Source: Streptomyces typhae (lineage in GTDB: Bacteria > Actinomycetota > Actinomycetes > Streptomycetales > Streptomycetaceae). Taken from it: DNA of 64,000 nt. The number at the start of each line of letters is the position of its first letter. Position 1 is the stretch's first letter. The DNA is taken from positions 18,083 to 82,082 of the forward strand of contig NZ_WPNZ01000011.1 of assembly GCF_009755605.1 (NCBI RefSeq). Reading direction: 5' to 3'. The notes beneath the pieces are model-generated. The model saw only the letters and a program-made list of their open reading frames with translations. It ran no database searches and was not told the origin of the DNA. The translations under genes were made by a program, and so were the position numbers. Below, in pieces: positions 17,931 through 26,334 of this stretch.

Positions 17931-19942
17931 GAGGTGCGGCCTCCAGGTACGGGGGTGATCCGGCGGGGCGGTGCGACACCGTCGAGCCGGGACTCGCGCG
18001 GTACGACGGCGTGCGGGGCGGTGGCCAGCGCCTTGGCGCCGCCGACGAGCGGCACGCGGGCGACGGTACGGGCGAGGTCGACGGTGAGGGTCGGGGTGTC
18101 GGCGGGGGCCACGATGAGGTTCCTGTCGGTGCCGCCGACGATCAGTGCGAGCCGGTGGCCCTTGGGGACGACGTGGTCGGTCGCGGCCAGGTCCAGGGTG
18201 ATGGTGTAGGGCTTGCCGGGGGTCAGCGGCTCGCCGTGCAGGTCGGACGCGTGGTTGCCGAGGTCGGCCCAGCCGCGGCTGAAGACGGTGTAGTCGACGT
18301 CGGCGGTCCTGGCCCGGGTGTTCTTGAAGCAGGCGCTGTCGCCGGGGGTGCTCGCGCCCCAGCAGGAGCGTTCGGGCAGCGTGTCGATGCCTTCGTCGTC
18401 GTGGGTGTAGTCACGGATGGTGCCGGGGCCGATGTCGGCGAGCACGGCCGTCAGATGGGCCGTGGGCGTCGTCGGCGTGACGGTGACCCGTACCTGTGAG
18501 GAGCCGGAGACCCGCAGGTCACGGGCGAGCGGCCGGGTGGTGAAGCCGTTCTTCGCGGGGGTGGCGGTGTCGATCGCCGAGGCCCAGTCGGCCTCGCCGA
18601 GCCGCCGGTCGTCGGTGAAGGTCTCGGTGCCCTTGCCGGGGCGCGTGCCGAGGGCGCCGACGCCGGGCACGGTGCCCTTGGCGGGGCGCAGCGCGGTGGT
18701 GGCGGTGTTGCGGGGCGGCCAGGTGCGGTCGGTGGTCCAGCGGTCGGGGGCGCGCTCGATGTCGGCCATCGGCTCCCGGTCGACGCCGTTCCTCAGGCCG
18801 AGCAGTTCGTGGTCGAACCAGCGGTGCAGGGTACGCACCCACTCGGCGCGCCGGAAGTCGAAGGGGTCGACGTGCCCGGCCTGGCTGAGCCAGATCTTCC
18901 GCTGCACACCGGCGTCGGCGAGGGCGTCCCACCACTGCCCGAAGTGCTTGGTGCGCACGTTCAGGTCCTGAAGGCCGTGTACGAGGAAGACGCTGGCCTT
19001 CACCTTGCGGGCGTCGGGCACGTGGTCGCGTTCGGTCCACAGCGGGGTCCAGTCGCCGCTGCGGGGCGCCCCGGCGACGAGCTGCTGCTTGACGTGCTCG
19101 CAGCGGGCGGCGGCTTCGGGGCTCTCGACGCCGCGGGCGAGTCGGTCGGGGCCGCCGTTGTACAGCGGGGCGCCCTTGGCGAAGTAGTAGTCGTACCAGG
19201 AGGAGATGGCGCCGATCGGCACGATCGTCTTCAGGCCCTTCACGCCGGTTGCGGCGACGCCGTTGGCGACGGTGCCGTCGTAGCTCTTGCCGATCATCCC
19301 GGTGCGGCCGTCGGTCCATCCGGCGTCGGCGCGCTGGTCGCCGGTGCGGGTGGTGTAGCCGCGGGCGCGGCCGTTCAGCCAGTCGACGACGGCCTTCGCG
19401 GACCGCACGTCGGAGCGGCCGCCGATGTCGACGCAGCCGTCGGAGCGGTTGGTGCCCGCGAAGTCGACGGCGACGTAGCCGTAGCCGCGGGGCACGAAGT
19501 AGTTGTCGTAGTACAGGGGGAACTGCACGGGGTCGCCGTCGGCGTCGTACGTCTTCTTCTGGCTCTCGTTGCCGCGTCCGCAGCAGGAGTAGTACGGACT
19601 CGCGTCCATGATCACGGGTATCTTCCGGCCCTTGGCCGCGGGTTCGCGGGGCCGGACTATGTCGACGGCGACGCGGTCGGTACGTCCGTCCGCGTCGCCG
19701 TCGATCCGGATGTCGACCCACACGGACTCGCGTATCGCGTCCGTGTAGGAGTAGACGGGTCTGCTCTCCCCGGCCCGGACGGCCGGGTTCTCGGCGCCGG
19801 GGGTGCGCGGCGCGGAGTGGGCGGCGCCGCCCGGCGCCAGGAGGGTGGCGAGCAGGGCGGCGAGCGCCGACGTCAGGAGGGTTCTCCACATCGCTGTGCT
19901 CAGCGGGGTCTTCGGGCGTGTGCGTCGCGCGCGTATCGGCAT
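17927..19942 (-). CDS. Secreted Xaa-Pro dipeptidyl-peptidase/CocE-like serine peptidase (S15)
   Basis: A 671-residue S15-family alpha/beta hydrolase. After a basic N-terminus and a hydrophobic segment (about 19-42) it begins with the typical strand VWVDIRIDGDADGRTDRV. The nucleophile is S220 in IGKSYDGT; the acid and His are likely in VHGLQDLNV and SQAGHVDPF. The C-terminal half is the jelly-roll domain of this family. It should release Xaa-Pro dipeptides from proline-rich peptides. ATG 19942 was chosen because it precedes the signal peptide; ATG 19891 is possible. Confidence 0.88.
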   Translation of the reverse strand: MPIRARRTRPKTPLSTAMWRTLLTSALAALLATLLAPGGAAHSAPRTPGAENPAVRAGESRPVYSYTDAIRESVWVDIRIDGDADGRTDRVAVDIVRPREPAAKGRKIPVIMDASPYYSCCGRGNESQKKTYDADGDPVQFPLYYDNYFVPRGYGYVAVDFAGTNRSDGCVDIGGRSDVRSAKAVVDWLNGRARGYTTRTGDQRADAGWTDGRTGMIGKSYDGTVANGVAATGVKGLKTIVPIGAISSWYDYYFAKGAPLYNGGPDRLARGVESPEAAARCEHVKQQLVAGAPRSGDWTPLWTERDHVPDARKVKASVFLVHGLQDLNVRTKHFGQWWDALADAGVQRKIWLSQAGHVDPFDFRRAEWVRTLHRWFDHELLGLRNGVDREPMADIERAPDRWTTDRTWPPRNTATTALRPAKGTVPGVGALGTRPGKGTETFTDDRRLGEADWASAIDTATPAKNGFTTRPLARDLRVSGSSQVRVTVTPTTPTAHLTAVLADIGPGTIRDYTHDDEGIDTLPERSCWGASTPGDSACFKNTRARTADVDYTVFSRGWADLGNHASDLHGEPLTPGKPYTITLDLAATDHVVPKGHRLALIVGGTDRNLIVAPADTPTLTVDLARTVARVPLVGGAKALATAPHAVVPRESRLDGVAPPRRITPVPGGRTS

Positions 19943-20056
19943 GGCGCGGAAGGTACACGCGTCAACTCCTGCCGGAAAGAGGGCCGTACGTGCCGGTGAA
20001 AGGTGTGTGGGGCAAGGTCGCACATGTCGGCCGAATGGCGATCGTGTGACATATGC

Positions 20057-20072
20057 GGCCATGGACATGGCC
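20057..20072. promoter_or_regulatory. 16-bp palindrome between divergent peptidase genes
   Basis: GGCCATGGACATGGCC is an exact inverted repeat (7-2-7) in the 267-bp region between the divergent S15 and M1 peptidase genes. TAGGGT at 20091-20096 could be a -10 for the M1 gene, giving a leader of about 105 nt. An operator is possible but not proven. Confidence 0.35.
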
Positions 20073-20209
20073 AGGGGCGACGGTGCTCAATAGGGTCGAC
20101 GACATCGTGACGTACCGCGTCGGGCAGGGACGGCGGCCCCGCACCCCGGGGGCCGCCGCGCCGCGTCCTGGCGCAATCGACCGCATCTCATGATGACTTG
20201 GAGATATCC

Positions 20210-21748
20210 GTGCACCGCAGACTCATCGCCCCGGGCGCGCTCGCGGCCTCGCTCGTCCTGCTGGCGATCCCGGCATCGGCCGCCGACTTCTCCCCCGGGG
20301 CTCCGGGCGCCGGCGACCCCTATTACCCGGACGCAGGCAACGGCGGCTACGACGTCTCGCACTACGACCTGCGGCTGAAGTACCAGCCGAAGACGGACCT
20401 GTTGGAGGGCACGGCCACGCTCCAGGCCACCGCCACACAGAACCTGTCGCGCTTCAACCTGGACTTCGGCCTGAAGGTCAGCGAGGTCCGGGTGAACGGC
20501 AAGAAGGCCGCGTTCGCCAGGACCGGCGAGCAGGAGCTCGAGGTGACCCCGAAGGCGGGCCTGACCAAGGGCAGTTCCCTGTCGGTCGTCGTGAAGTACG
20601 CGGGCAAGCCGTCCGAGGTGAAGATCCACGGCTTCACCGCGTGGCAGCGTACGCCCGACGGCGGCGTCGCGGCCCAGGAGCCGGAGTCGTCGGCCTGGTG
20701 GTTCCCGGGCAACGACCACCCGCGCGACAAGGCGACGTACGACGTGTCGGTGTCCGTGCCCGACGGTACGCAGGCCATCTCCAACGGCGTGCTCCAGTCG
20801 CAGTCCTCCAAGCTGGGCTGGACCCGCTACAACTGGCGTTCCAACAAGCCGCAGGCCACCTATCTGGCGACGCTCGCCGTGGGCAAATTCGACATCACCA
20901 CGGACAAGACGGAGAACGGGCTTCCCGTCCTCAACGCGTACAGCAAGGACCTCGGCGACAACGCGGGCGCGGCGCGCGCCAGCATCGAGCGGACCACCGA
21001 GGTCGCGGAGTGGCTGGAGGAGGTGTTCGGCAAGTACCCCTTCAACGCGCTCGGCGGTTATGTCCCGAACGTCCCCGCGAGCTACGCCCTGGAGACCCAG
21101 ACGCGGCCGTTCTACGGGCAGCGGGCCTTCGCCAACGGCTCGAACGTCTCCATCGTGGTGCACGAGCTGGCCCACCAGTGGTACGGCGACAGCGTCTCCG
21201 TCGACGGCTGGAAGGACATCTGGGTCAACGAGGGCTTCGCCCGCTACAGCCAGTGGCTGTGGTCCGAGAAGGAGGGCGAGGGCACGGCCCAGGAGCTCGC
21301 CGACTACGTGTACGCCCAGAACGCCGCGGACTCCCCCTTCTGGCAGGTCAAGCCGGGCGACCCGGGTCCGGACAACCAGTTCCACATCGCCGTGTACGAC
21401 CGGGGCGCCCTCGCCCTCCAGGCGCTGCGCAACGAGATCGGCGACAAGTCCTTCTTCAAGATCCTCAAGGGCTGGCCGCAGGAGCGGGCGTACGGCAACG
21501 CCACGGTGCGGGACTTCGTCTCGTACGCGGAGAAGGTCAGCGGCAAGCCGCTGTCGGGCCTCTTCGACACCTGGCTGTACCAGGTGGGCAAGCCGGGGGC
21601 GCCGGCCGCGCGGGACGCCGGGGTGGCCCGTGCCGCGGGGAAGGCCGCGCCGGTGAAGCCGAAGTCGTGGAAGAAGATCGCCGCGACGAACACGGTGCAC
21701 GACCACGAGCACGCCGGTGAGCACGGGTCGGGCCGCGACCGCCACTGA
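20210..21748 (+). CDS. Secreted M1-family zinc aminopeptidase
   Basis: A 512-residue gluzincin with a Sec signal peptide (cleavage near residue 24, after IPASA). Zinc ligands and catalytic Glu are H318, E319 and H322 in HELAHQW, with E341 in VNEGFARY. The N-terminal beta domain contains the usual M1 substrate-exit segment. It should remove N-terminal residues from peptides. The C-terminus carries a His-rich tail (about 495-512). GTG 20210 is preferred over TTG 20198 because GGAG lies 6 nt before it. It is divergent from the S15/M14 pair, giving a three-peptidase block. Confidence 0.92.
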   Translation: MHRRLIAPGALAASLVLLAIPASAADFSPGAPGAGDPYYPDAGNGGYDVSHYDLRLKYQPKTDLLEGTATLQATATQNLSRFNLDFGLKVSEVRVNGKKAAFARTGEQELEVTPKAGLTKGSSLSVVVKYAGKPSEVKIHGFTAWQRTPDGGVAAQEPESSAWWFPGNDHPRDKATYDVSVSVPDGTQAISNGVLQSQSSKLGWTRYNWRSNKPQATYLATLAVGKFDITTDKTENGLPVLNAYSKDLGDNAGAARASIERTTEVAEWLEEVFGKYPFNALGGYVPNVPASYALETQTRPFYGQRAFANGSNVSIVVHELAHQWYGDSVSVDGWKDIWVNEGFARYSQWLWSEKEGEGTAQELADYVYAQNAADSPFWQVKPGDPGPDNQFHIAVYDRGALALQALRNEIGDKSFFKILKGWPQERAYGNATVRDFVSYAEKVSGKPLSGLFDTWLYQVGKPGAPAARDAGVARAAGKAAPVKPKSWKKIAATNTVHDHEHAGEHGSGRDRH

Positions 21749-21773
21749 CGGTTGCCGTCGGCCCCCGGACACG

Positions 21774-21809
21774 CCAGTGGGGCGGTACCCCGGGGTACCG
21801 CCCCACTGG
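21774..21809. terminator. Perfect 36-bp palindrome, bidirectional terminator
   Basis: A perfect inverted repeat with an 18-bp half (CCAGTGGGGCGGTACCCC and its complement) lies between the convergent M1 peptidase and permease genes. The exact symmetry fits termination in both directions. Confidence 0.85.
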
Positions 21810-21825
21810 CTCCGCCGGCGGAGAG

Positions 21826-23295
21826 CTACTTGGTGAGGCCGGCCGCTTCGCGGTCCTGCTTGCGGCGGATCGCGTACCAGCCGGCGGTCAGGCCCGCCGC
21901 CACGAGCGGGATGAGGAAGAGCGTCTTGCGGCCCACCTCGGCGTCCTTCCACATCAGGACGAGCACGGCGAGCAGGAAGGCGATGGTGACGTACTGCGTG
22001 ACGCCGCTGCCGGGGAGGCGGAAGTCCGGCCTGGTGAGGTGACCCTCCTTGGCTCTGCGGACGAAGGCCAGGTGGCACACCATGATGCTGATCCAGGTGC
22101 CGATGATGCCGAGCGAGGCCACGTTCAGGACGATCTCGAACGCCTTGTCCGGCACGACGCGGTTGAGGGCGACGCCGAGGACACCCACCGACGCGGTGAG
22201 CAGGATGCCGCCGTAGGGCACCTGGTTGCGGTTCATCCTCGCGGTGAACTTGGGCGCCGAGCCCGCCATGGCCATGGAGCGCAGGATGCGGCCGGTGGAG
22301 TACAGGCCGGAGTTCAGCGAGGACATGGCCGCCGTGAGGACGACGAAGTTCATGACGTCGCCCGCGCCGGAGACGCCGATCTTGGAGAGCACGGTGACGA
22401 AGGGGCTCTCGTCGGCGGAGTACACCGAACCGGGGAGCAGCAGCGCGAGCAGCACGACCGAGCCGACGTAGAACACGCCCACGCGCCACATGATCGAGTT
22501 CACCGCGCGCGGGACGACCTTCTGCGGGTCCTTGGTCTCGCCCGCGGCGACACCGACCAGTTCGAGGGACGCGTACGCGAAGACGACGCCCTGGAGCACG
22601 ATCACGACCGGCATCAGGCCGTTCGGCAGGAAGCCGCCGTGGTCGGTGATCATGTTCAGGCCCGGCTTCTCGCCGCCCACGTCGTGCTGGGTGGAGACCA
22701 GGAAGATGCCGATGAACATGAAGGCCACGAGCGCCGCGACCTTGATGATCGCGAACCAGAACTCCATCTCGCCGAACCACTTCACGGAGATCAGGTTCAC
22801 GGCGAGGACCACGGCGAGCGCGGCGAGGGCGAGCACCCACTGCGGGATGTCGGTGAAGAAGCTCCAGTAGTGCGTGTAGAGCGCGATGGCCGTGATGTCG
22901 GCGATGCAGGTGGTCGACCAGTTGAGGAAGTACATCCAGCCGGCGACGTAGGCGCCCTTCTCGCCCAGGAACTCACGGGCGTAACTCACGAAGGAGCCGG
23001 ACGAGGGCCGGTACAGGACCATCTCGCCGAGGGCACGGACCACGAAGAAGGCGACGATGCCGCACACGAGGTACGCGACGGCGAGCGCGGGACCCGCCGA
23101 GTGGAGGCGGCCACCCGCCCCGAGGAACAGTCCGGTGCCGATCGCGCCACCGATTGCGATCATGTTGACGTGGCGGGCCTTGAGGTCCTTGCTGTAACCG
23201 GCGTCGCCCGCGTCCGCGGGGGCGGCCTGGGCCGCCTGGGCCCCCTGAGACGCAGTGCGGGCGTCCGCAGCCGTGTCTACGGCGTCGTTGCTCAC
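21826..23295 (-). CDS. Amino-acid permease, AAT/GABA-permease type
   Basis: A 489-residue APC-superfamily transporter with 12 predicted helices. The helix-1 motif KARHVNMIAIGGAIGTGLFL is diagnostic for the amino-acid transporter (AAT) family (GabP, AnsP, ProY). Substrate is not determined; proton-coupled uptake of an amino acid is likely, which would fit the neighbouring peptidase genes. An Ala/Gln-rich N-terminal tail of about 35 residues precedes helix 1. GTG 23295 is just downstream of GTGGA..TCCAC, a small inverted repeat that could form a hairpin over the start region. Confidence 0.9.
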   Translation of the reverse strand: MSNDAVDTAADARTASQGAQAAQAAPADAGDAGYSKDLKARHVNMIAIGGAIGTGLFLGAGGRLHSAGPALAVAYLVCGIVAFFVVRALGEMVLYRPSSGSFVSYAREFLGEKGAYVAGWMYFLNWSTTCIADITAIALYTHYWSFFTDIPQWVLALAALAVVLAVNLISVKWFGEMEFWFAIIKVAALVAFMFIGIFLVSTQHDVGGEKPGLNMITDHGGFLPNGLMPVVIVLQGVVFAYASLELVGVAAGETKDPQKVVPRAVNSIMWRVGVFYVGSVVLLALLLPGSVYSADESPFVTVLSKIGVSGAGDVMNFVVLTAAMSSLNSGLYSTGRILRSMAMAGSAPKFTARMNRNQVPYGGILLTASVGVLGVALNRVVPDKAFEIVLNVASLGIIGTWISIMVCHLAFVRRAKEGHLTRPDFRLPGSGVTQYVTIAFLLAVLVLMWKDAEVGRKTLFLIPLVAAGLTAGWYAIRRKQDREAAGLTK

Positions 23296-23478
23296 GTGGA
23301 AGATCCACTCTGTGGTGCCCGGAAGAGGTTCCGGGGTCCGGATGTGCTGCGGGCCCGCCACACCCCTGACGTGGGCGGACCAACGCGACACCTTCCCCCG
23401 GAGGACCCTCCGGATGCGGTGGCACAGATCACATAGCGGCACTTCTCACATGGTGGGCGCCCTCTGTACAGCCGCGTG

Positions 23479-25314
23479 TCATGCGGTGTAGAGGCCCTCG
23501 ATCACGTCCTGGTACCTGTCCCTGATCACCCTGCGGCGCAGTTTCAGGGACGGCGTCAGCTCCCCGGTCTCGGGGCCCCACTCCTCCGCGAGGAGCCGGT
23601 ACCGCTTGATCTGCTCGGTGCGGTTGAGGCGCGCGTTGGCCGCCTCGACGGCACGGGCGATCTCCTCCCGCACGGCGGGGTGGTCCACGAGGCCGGCGGC
23701 GGCGCCACCCGGGGCGTCGATGCCGCGGGCCGCCGCCCACGCCGGGGCCATCTCCTGGTCGAGGACGAGCAGCGCCACCAGATAGGAGCGGCCGTCGCCG
23801 TGCACGAGGGCCTGGCCGACGAGCGGATGCTCCTTGAGGGCGTTCTCGACGAGGGCGGGCGCCACGTTCTTGCCCGTGGACGTCACGATGATCTCCTTCT
23901 TGCGGTCGGTGATCCACAGGAAGCCGTCGTCGTCGAGCCGCCCCACGTCACCGGTCGCGAACCAGCCGTCCGCGTCCACCAGGGCGTCGACGCCGCCGTC
24001 GGCCCGCAGATAGCCGTCGCACACGAAGGGCCCGCGCACCATGATCTCGCCGTCGTCGGCGACCCGTACCTCCATGCCCGCCAGGGGCTTGCCCACCGAG
24101 CCGAGCCGGAAGGCCCCGGGCCCGTTGGCGGTGACCACACCCGTCGTCTCGGTCAGCCCCCAGGCGTCCATGACCACCAGGCCGAAACCGGCCCAGAACC
24201 GGGCCACGTCCACCGGCATCGGCGCCGCCGCGCTCGCCGTCCACTGCATCCGGTCGAAACCGGCGAGGGCCAGGACCGGGTCTAGCACCTTCTCCTTGGC
24301 CTCCCGGTAGGCCGCCGCGAGGTCCGCGGACGGCTCCTCGCCGCGCTCGCGGCAGTCCACGTGCGCGCGGGCGACGTCGTTCGCCGCCTCGACCGCACGG
24401 CGGCGGTCCTCGGGCAGCCCGGCGAGCGCGGCCCGCACCCCCGCGGCGAGCTTCTCCCAGACGCGGGGCACCCCGAAGAACTCACGGAGCCGCAGCTCGC
24501 GCGCGAGAGCCGCCACCTGCCCCGGGTCCCGGCACAGGTGGACGGGGGAGGCGCGCAGCAGCGGCAGATAGATGCCGAGCATGCGCTCGGCGATGTGCGC
24601 GAACGGCAGGTAGCAGAGGTGTTCCGCCCGGCCCGGGAACTCGATGGCCGCGTCGAGGGCGACGCCGTTGCCGACGACGTCACGGTGCGTCACGCGCACG
24701 CCCTTGGGGTCGCCGGTGGTGCCCGAGGTGTAGACGACGGTCAGCGGGTCGGTGGCCGCGCACGCGCGCCATGCCTTCTCGAAGGCGTCCGGGTCGAGGA
24801 GCCGGGCGCCGCTCGCGAGCAGGGAGCCGTAGGTGCGGTGCGGCCCGGCGGCGTCCGGGTCGACGACGACCAGCCGCTCCAGGCGCGCGCTCGCCTCGCC
24901 CGTGCCCTTGAGGAGGGGCTCCCAGCGCGGCAGCTCCCGCGCGCCCTCCACGATCGCGAACCGGGCCCGGCTGTGCCGGGCGATGTGCGCGATCTGGCCG
25001 GGTGCCGACGTGTTGTACACGGTGACGGGGACGGCGCCCACGTGGACCAGGGCGACGTCGCACAGCCAGTGCTCGGGGCGGTTGGTCATCATCATCAGGA
25101 CGTGCTCGCCGCGCCGGACGCCGAGCGCCGTGAACCCGGTGGCGAGCGCCGCGACCTCGCGGCGCACCTCGCTCCAGGTGCGCGTCGTCGTCGGGCCGTC
25201 GTCCTCGCGCCAGGACAGCGCGGGCAGGTCCGGATGGTCCTCGGCGTTGCGGAGCAGCAGGGCGGGGAAGGTGATGTCGTCCGGGTCCCCGGGAAGTCGC
25301 AGGATCGAGGTCAT
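23479..25314 (-). CDS. Long-chain acyl-CoA ligase (AMP-forming)
   Basis: A 611-residue member of the ANL superfamily activating a fatty acid to acyl-CoA through an acyl-AMP. The AMP-binding motif is YTSGTTGDPKGV (about residues 190-201), followed by WGLTETTG, the hinge GWFATGDVGRLDDDGF and the late TGKNVAPALVEN segment; the extended family layout matches FACL-type long-chain ligases. ATG 25314 has AGGAGG nine bases upstream. It is divergent from the MerR gene, with an inverted repeat in the shared promoter, so that regulator probably controls it. Confidence 0.92.
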   Translation of the reverse strand: MTSILRLPGDPDDITFPALLLRNAEDHPDLPALSWREDDGPTTTRTWSEVRREVAALATGFTALGVRRGEHVLMMMTNRPEHWLCDVALVHVGAVPVTVYNTSAPGQIAHIARHSRARFAIVEGARELPRWEPLLKGTGEASARLERLVVVDPDAAGPHRTYGSLLASGARLLDPDAFEKAWRACAATDPLTVVYTSGTTGDPKGVRVTHRDVVGNGVALDAAIEFPGRAEHLCYLPFAHIAERMLGIYLPLLRASPVHLCRDPGQVAALARELRLREFFGVPRVWEKLAAGVRAALAGLPEDRRRAVEAANDVARAHVDCRERGEEPSADLAAAYREAKEKVLDPVLALAGFDRMQWTASAAAPMPVDVARFWAGFGLVVMDAWGLTETTGVVTANGPGAFRLGSVGKPLAGMEVRVADDGEIMVRGPFVCDGYLRADGGVDALVDADGWFATGDVGRLDDDGFLWITDRKKEIIVTSTGKNVAPALVENALKEHPLVGQALVHGDGRSYLVALLVLDQEMAPAWAAARGIDAPGGAAAGLVDHPAVREEIARAVEAANARLNRTEQIKRYRLLAEEWGPETGELTPSLKLRRRVIRDRYQDVIEGLYTA

Positions 25315-25380
25315 GAAACCGCCTCCTGGCACCGTCGGTTCGCCATTCGCTACGTGGCGTGACTGGCCCGGAGACTTTCA

Positions 25381-25408
25381 CAACAGTGGTGGCACAGCAA
25401 TACTGTTG
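25381..25408. promoter_or_regulatory. Inverted repeat in the MerR/acyl-CoA ligase promoter
   Basis: CAACAGT (25381-25387) and ACTGTTG (25402-25408) form an exact 7-14-7 inverted repeat in the 144-bp divergent promoter region. This is a good candidate for the MerR protein's operator. Confidence 0.5.
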
Positions 25409-25458
25409 CACCGCATTGATGCACGGCGGAGCAACGGCGAAGGGGGTGGCGCGCCGCC

Positions 25459-26226
25459 ATGACGACGGACGCGGAGGAGTCCACGTACGCGGAGGAGTCG
25501 ACGTACACGGTCGACGAGCTGGCGGCGCGCGCGGGCGTCACGGTGCGCACGATCCGCTTCTACGGCACGAAGGGGCTGCTGCCCCCACCGGTGATCGGAC
25601 CGCGCCGCGTGGGCCGCTACGGCCCCGGGCACCTCTCGCGTCTCGCCCTCATCGAGGAGTTGCAGCACCAGGGGATGACGCTCGCCGCGATCGAGCGCTA
25701 TCTGGAGCAGTTGCCGCCCGGTCTGAGCGCGCACGACCTCGCCATCCACCGTGCGGTGGTGGCCTCGTGGGCGCCGGACGCGCCGGAGGACATGTCCCGT
25801 GCGGAGCTTGAGCGCCGGGCGGGCCGTGCCCTGTCGGACGCGGACGTGGAGCGGCTCGCGGCGATGGGGGTGGTCGCCACCCGTGACGGGGCCGACGACC
25901 GTGACGAGGGCGCCGACCGGCTACGGGTGGACACCGGCCTCCTGCGCCTCGGCGTGCAGTTGCTCGGCGTGCCCATCGCGCACGAGACGATCCTGGCCTC
26001 GCGGACCGTCCTGATGGACCACGCGCGCTCGGCGGCGCACGAGCTGTCGCGGCTGTTCCGCGACGAGGTGTCGGACTCCTGCCGGGAGGGCGAGTCCGAC
26101 CCCGAGCACGTGGCGGCGATGCGGTCGCTCTCCGCGCACATGCAGCCGATGGTGGTGCAGGCCCTCGTCACGGCGTTCCAGCGGTCGCTCAAGGAAGAGC
26201 TCAAGGAGTGGCTCACCGAGAGCTGA
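25459..26226 (+). CDS. MerR-family transcriptional regulator
   Basis: A 255-residue regulator with an N-terminal MerR winged helix-turn-helix (about 15-85; YTVDELAARAGVTVRTIRFY, then LSRLALIEELQHQGMTLAAI). The C-terminal part is much longer than in metal-sensing MerR proteins and helical, so it likely has its own effector domain; a fatty-acid or acyl-CoA signal is plausible from the divergent acyl-CoA ligase gene. No Cys metal-binding pattern is seen. No clear ribosome site precedes ATG 25459. Confidence 0.9.
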   Translation: MTTDAEESTYAEESTYTVDELAARAGVTVRTIRFYGTKGLLPPPVIGPRRVGRYGPGHLSRLALIEELQHQGMTLAAIERYLEQLPPGLSAHDLAIHRAVVASWAPDAPEDMSRAELERRAGRALSDADVERLAAMGVVATRDGADDRDEGADRLRVDTGLLRLGVQLLGVPIAHETILASRTVLMDHARSAAHELSRLFRDEVSDSCREGESDPEHVAAMRSLSAHMQPMVVQALVTAFQRSLKEELKEWLTES

Positions 26227-26258
26227 GGGAGTGGCTCGGGCAGACCCGGGCCACTCCC
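26227..26258. terminator. Terminator hairpin after the MerR gene
   Basis: A 14-bp stem (26227-26240 with 26245-26258, one G-T pair) and CAGA loop lie directly after the MerR stop, facing the convergent fadJ-like gene. Confidence 0.8.
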
Positions 26259-26334
26259 CCGCACTCCACACCCCGTGCGCCGCACGCCCCGCGCCGCAGG
26301 CGGCAGACGGCGGGCGGCAGATGGCAGGCGACGG

